Positions 31,443-33,399 of a DNA stretch of 33,399 nucleotides are shown piece after piece. The position numbers were made by a program, and so were the translations under genes. How positions within the stretch are numbered: the stretch's first letter is position 1; every line of letters begins with the position of its first letter. The notes under the pieces are model-generated. The model worked only from the letters and a program-made list of their open reading frames with translations, made no database searches and was not told where the DNA came from. The stretch covers positions 1 to 33,399 of the forward strand of contig JAENYG010000030.1 in assembly GCA_016841875.1 (NCBI GenBank), in the 5' to 3' direction. This stretch comes from Syntrophomonas sp. (GTDB taxonomy: Bacteria; Bacillota; Syntrophomonadia; Syntrophomonadales; Syntrophomonadaceae).

Positions 31443-32471
31443 TTATAAACGTTCTACTGCCCAGGCTTTCTGACACTGAATTCGTGTCTTATTATTTATA
31501 TAGTGTGAGAAGCTGATATTGGCCCCAGCAGCTTTTAGATGGCTCACTTGCTCTAAAATGTTTTCGATAGATTTAATTCGCTTATGGTATGTATGCCTGG
31601 TATAAACTTCTTGCTGCCCCTGTTCAGCTATTTTCTTTCTGAGTTCAGGATGGGCTAAATAGAACTTTATCAAATCCAGTGTTTCTTCTTCACTCTTGGA
31701 CCATACCAGATGATGATGGTTTTTAAACAGGCATTCTATAGCCCTGGTCCACTGAGTTAAAAAAAATCCGGCACTGCCTAGGATTTCAAAAGATCTCATA
31801 CTCATCATGGTCTCGGAATCAGTGATAGAGTGAACTCCCAATACAATTTGGGAAGATGCACATACCAAGGGAAGATGCTCATTAGGCAGATAGCCTCCAT
31901 AATATTCAGGTGAAATATAAAAATCCCTGCTTGTATCTAACCACCATTCATTACCATAAATCTTAGTATCAAAATTTAAAGCCGGCTTTAATATGGTATT
32001 TATCCCCTCCTTTCTAGCTATATGATAATCATAATTATTACCTACAAAAACCAGCTCATGTTGATATCTGTTGTCGGGGGCGGCCTTATAGTGGAAACAG
32101 GGGTGACAGGCAAACATCAACAGCTGTGCTTGTATACCATGACGGGCATATTCTTCTATTGCTTCTTTACATGGTGTTAAGACGATAGATGATTGCATGG
32201 CATAGGGAAGGGAGAGCTCGTAGAAGGTTGGGTCTTCAATAGCCCAGTATACATGAGGAACGTTCCTCTCATGTAATAGCGGGAATAGTTTTTGCATCCG
32301 GTTAATACCTCCGTCATTAAAAACGAAGTCTGGTTGGAATTCATCAATTGCGTTCACTAGTGATTCATCAAGATCTATATTTAAATATTTTACCTGGTGA
32401 CCTAGATCAGAAAACGCATGTCCCACGCCATAAATAATTATTGGTGCCACATTAACAAATAAAATTTTCAT
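31443..32471 (-). CDS. CgeB-like glycosyltransferase family protein
   Basis: The 342-residue GT-B protein looks like the CgeB family (DUF3880-type N-terminal domain plus C-terminal glycosyltransferase domain). Visible blocks are FVNVAPIIIYGVGHAFSDLGHQVKYLN, PHVYWAIEDPTFYE, LVFVGNNYDYH, and the C-terminal MMSMRSFEILGSAGFFLTQWTRAIE with LDLIKFYLAHPELRKKIAEQGQQEV. In Bacillus, cgeB acts in maturation of the outermost spore layer, but the family also includes other surface-glycan enzymes. ATG start with AAAGGAG about 10 nt upstream. It lies downstream of veg and the palindrome locus at 32560-32688. Confidence 0.85.
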   Translation of the reverse strand: MKILFVNVAPIIIYGVGHAFSDLGHQVKYLNIDLDESLVNAIDEFQPDFVFNDGGINRMQKLFPLLHERNVPHVYWAIEDPTFYELSLPYAMQSSIVLTPCKEAIEEYARHGIQAQLLMFACHPCFHYKAAPDNRYQHELVFVGNNYDYHIARKEGINTILKPALNFDTKIYGNEWWLDTSRDFYISPEYYGGYLPNEHLPLVCASSQIVLGVHSITDSETMMSMRSFEILGSAGFFLTQWTRAIECLFKNHHHLVWSKSEEETLDLIKFYLAHPELRKKIAEQGQQEVYTRHTYHKRIKSIENILEQVSHLKAAGANISFSHYINNKTRIQCQKAWAVERL

Positions 32472-32559
32472 AAGCCAAGAGCTCCTTTATAGGGGTGAGT
32501 TCGCGCTAAGATACCATATTCATAATATAATTTGGATGTTCCTTGACTTATGATCCGGG

Positions 32560-32688
32560 GAAAAAATAAACCGCATGATCATGATCATGCGGTTCAGATC
32601 GATGACAGAAGCCCACAGAACTACAGTTTAGTATTCGCGCAGGCTCATAAAAATAAGAAACCCACTTAATTGCGGGCTTCTGTCATCG
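32560..32688. repeat. Palindrome locus D with veg terminators; possible distant relative of elements A-C
   Basis: A perfect 26-bp palindrome (32569-32594, AACCGCATGATCA and its complement) followed on the minus strand by TTTATTTTTT is a terminator. Beside it, CGATGACAGAAGCCC(A)CA (32600-32617) pairs with its partner at 32671-32688 (18 bp, one mismatch). Nested inside on the minus strand is a second hairpin, AGAAGCCC / GGGTTTCT followed by TTATTTTT. The CGATGACAG / CTGTCATCG outer words match the core ends of copies A-C, but the interior does not and the flanking hairpin is not duplicated, so membership of the family is uncertain. Confidence 0.6.
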
Positions 32689-32712
32689 AAATTTCTTATG
32701 CTAGTAATAATT

Positions 32713-32991
32713 TTACAGGCTGGCTGAAGGTATACGTATTTCTGAATTTTGATTATCATAGACAAATAATTCTACGGTCTCCGTCAACACATCGGCATAA
32801 CTATACGACACCCGTCGCTCTACTTTTCTCTCATCTATTTTAATAACAAAAATATTGGGGTATATCGATTCGAGTACCCCCTCTTTTTCTATAATTCGGT
32901 TCCTTCCCCGATTTGCTTTCAACCTTATTTTACTGCCCACAAATAATTCTAAATCTTTCTTTATATCTGATATGGCTCTTGGAGAACTCAT
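32713..32991 (-). CDS. veg: Veg family protein
   Basis: Veg is a small protein abundant in vegetative Bacillus and linked to biofilm control and spore outgrowth. The 92 residues include the family core LELFVGSKIRLKANRGRNRIIEKEGVLESIYPNIFVIKID. RRVSYSYADVLTETVEL follows. The ATG is preceded by AGAGGGTGG. It lies two genes or more from ispE; in Bacillus veg is close to ispE, so a large block has been inserted between them here. Transcription is from a strong sigma-A promoter directly upstream. Confidence 0.95.
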   Translation of the reverse strand: MSSPRAISDIKKDLELFVGSKIRLKANRGRNRIIEKEGVLESIYPNIFVIKIDERKVERRVSYSYADVLTETVELFVYDNQNSEIRIPSASL

Positions 32992-33020
32992 TGTACCACC
33001 CTCTTTCTTTTATCCTGTTA

Positions 33021-33049
33021 ATTTTATAACAAAAGCCCTTGCTTGTCAA
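33021..33049 (-). promoter_or_regulatory. Strong sigma-A promoter of veg
   Basis: A perfect -35 TTGACA (33049-33044), a 17-bp spacer and TAAAAT (33026-33021) as -10 (one mismatch) lie 30 nt before the veg ATG. The Bacillus veg promoter is also known as a very strong sigma-A promoter. Confidence 0.85.
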
Positions 33050-33114
33050 GATTAAACATAATAGTATATTAAAAAATTTCTCTATTGTCAACCAATAAAT
33101 ATAATTTGATTTCT

Positions 33115-33148
33115 TGCAGTTAATTGTAACAATAAGTGTCGCTAGATG
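33115..33148. repeat. Probable right-end inverted repeat of an IS30-family element
   Basis: Just past the transposase stop, GTCGCT..AGCGAC forms a hairpin (33138-33157, overlapping the gene end). The adjacent GTTAATTGTAACAATAAGTG (33119-33138) has the AT-rich look of IS30-family ends. The matching left end is outside the window, so the exact boundary cannot be set. Confidence 0.4.
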
Positions 33149-33399
33149 TTAAGCGACCTGTTGATAAAATTCAATCGGGGTGTGGTAGTCTAAAATTTTT
33201 CTTGGATAATGATTCAGCCAATTTTCAATGTGCTTAATCTCCTTCTTGGTATATTGACCGATGTCAGTTCCCTTGGGAATAAAACGCCTAATCATCCGGT
33301 TCAGGTTTTCGTTGCTGCCGCGTTCATACGCACTGTACGGATGGGCATAGTACATTTTCAACCTTTTTTGGTCTGGATTCCGTATGGATCTTTCTAATG
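33149..33399 (-). CDS. IS30-family transposase, C-terminal part (runs off the window)
   Basis: The open frame continues without a stop to the window edge; about 82 C-terminal residues are visible. YYAHPYSAYERGSNENLNRMIRRFIPKGTDIGQYTKKEI and WLNHYPRKILDYHTPIEFY are the conserved DDE-transposase end of IS30 (catalytic Glu in the ERGSNEN segment, then the NxxPRKxLxxxTPxE tail). The Met at 33361 is internal, not a start. The gene appears intact as far as seen. Its terminal repeat lies just downstream at about 33115-33148. Confidence 0.9.
   Translation of the reverse strand, partial: LERSIRNPDQKRLKMYYAHPYSAYERGSNENLNRMIRRFIPKGTDIGQYTKKEIKHIENWLNHYPRKILDYHTPIEFYQQVA

Overview
This window reads as the conserved sporulation / cell-division / translation-maintenance region of an endospore-forming, low-to-mid GC Clostridia-type Firmicute. 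The protein sequences look most like Syntrophomonas-type bacteria; that placement is from memory of the families and no search was run. Almost every gene is on the minus strand, so the biological order runs from high to low coordinates: veg, a spore-surface-like glycosyltransferase block, patatin, RHH protein, spoIIR, ispE, gntR, nucleotidyltransferase, glmU, prs, ctc, pth, mfd, spoVT, spoVB-like, mazG, HU, rqcP, yabP, yabQ, HTH protein, divIC, yabR, ppx, spoIIE, tilS, ftsH, ndk. This closely follows the Bacillus veg-ispE ... glmU-prs-ctc-pth-mfd-spoVT-yabMNOPQ-divIC-yabR-spoIIE-tilS-ftsH order. Differences are that hpt is missing between tilS and ftsH, fin is missing between pth and mfd, and extra genes (ppx, HU, HTH protein, spoIIR) are present.

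Region by region. 1-655: the decayed end of an ABC export operon, with an ATPase C-terminus and a permease N-terminus cut off at about position 37. 656-15000: housekeeping and sporulation block. 15000-25300: mfd to ispE. 25300-27000: group II intron relic, spoIIR, a 149-bp miniature inverted-repeat element and a small RHH gene. 27100-32500: patatin, two uncharacterised proteins, two glycosyltransferases and a CgeB-like protein. 32700-33060: veg with a textbook sigma-A promoter. 33100-33399: the end of an IS30-family insertion sequence that runs off the window. Both window edges therefore lie in or next to mobile or decayed DNA.

The most unusual content is a family of structured repeats at 8398-8597, 10660-10970 and 14203-14408, with a possible distant relative at 32560-32688. 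Each clear copy has a conserved core of about 120 bp, a near-palindrome with compensatory changes between copies, plus an adjoining 'arm' of about 30 bp. The whole is flanked on both sides by a terminator hairpin whose sequence is specific to that locus but the same on the two sides. This looks like a small element that inserts at intrinsic terminators and leaves two copies of the terminator hairpin. The 10660-10970 locus looks like two successive insertions.

Regulatory sequence fits the sporulation theme. Candidate promoters include a Spo0A-type promoter with a 21-bp spacer before spoIIE, sigma-E before yabP, sigma-F before spoIIR and sigma-G before spoVT. Non-ATG starts are common: TTG starts with good Shine-Dalgarno sequences are seen for ndk, ftsH, HU, spoVT, mfd, ctc and a glycosyltransferase.
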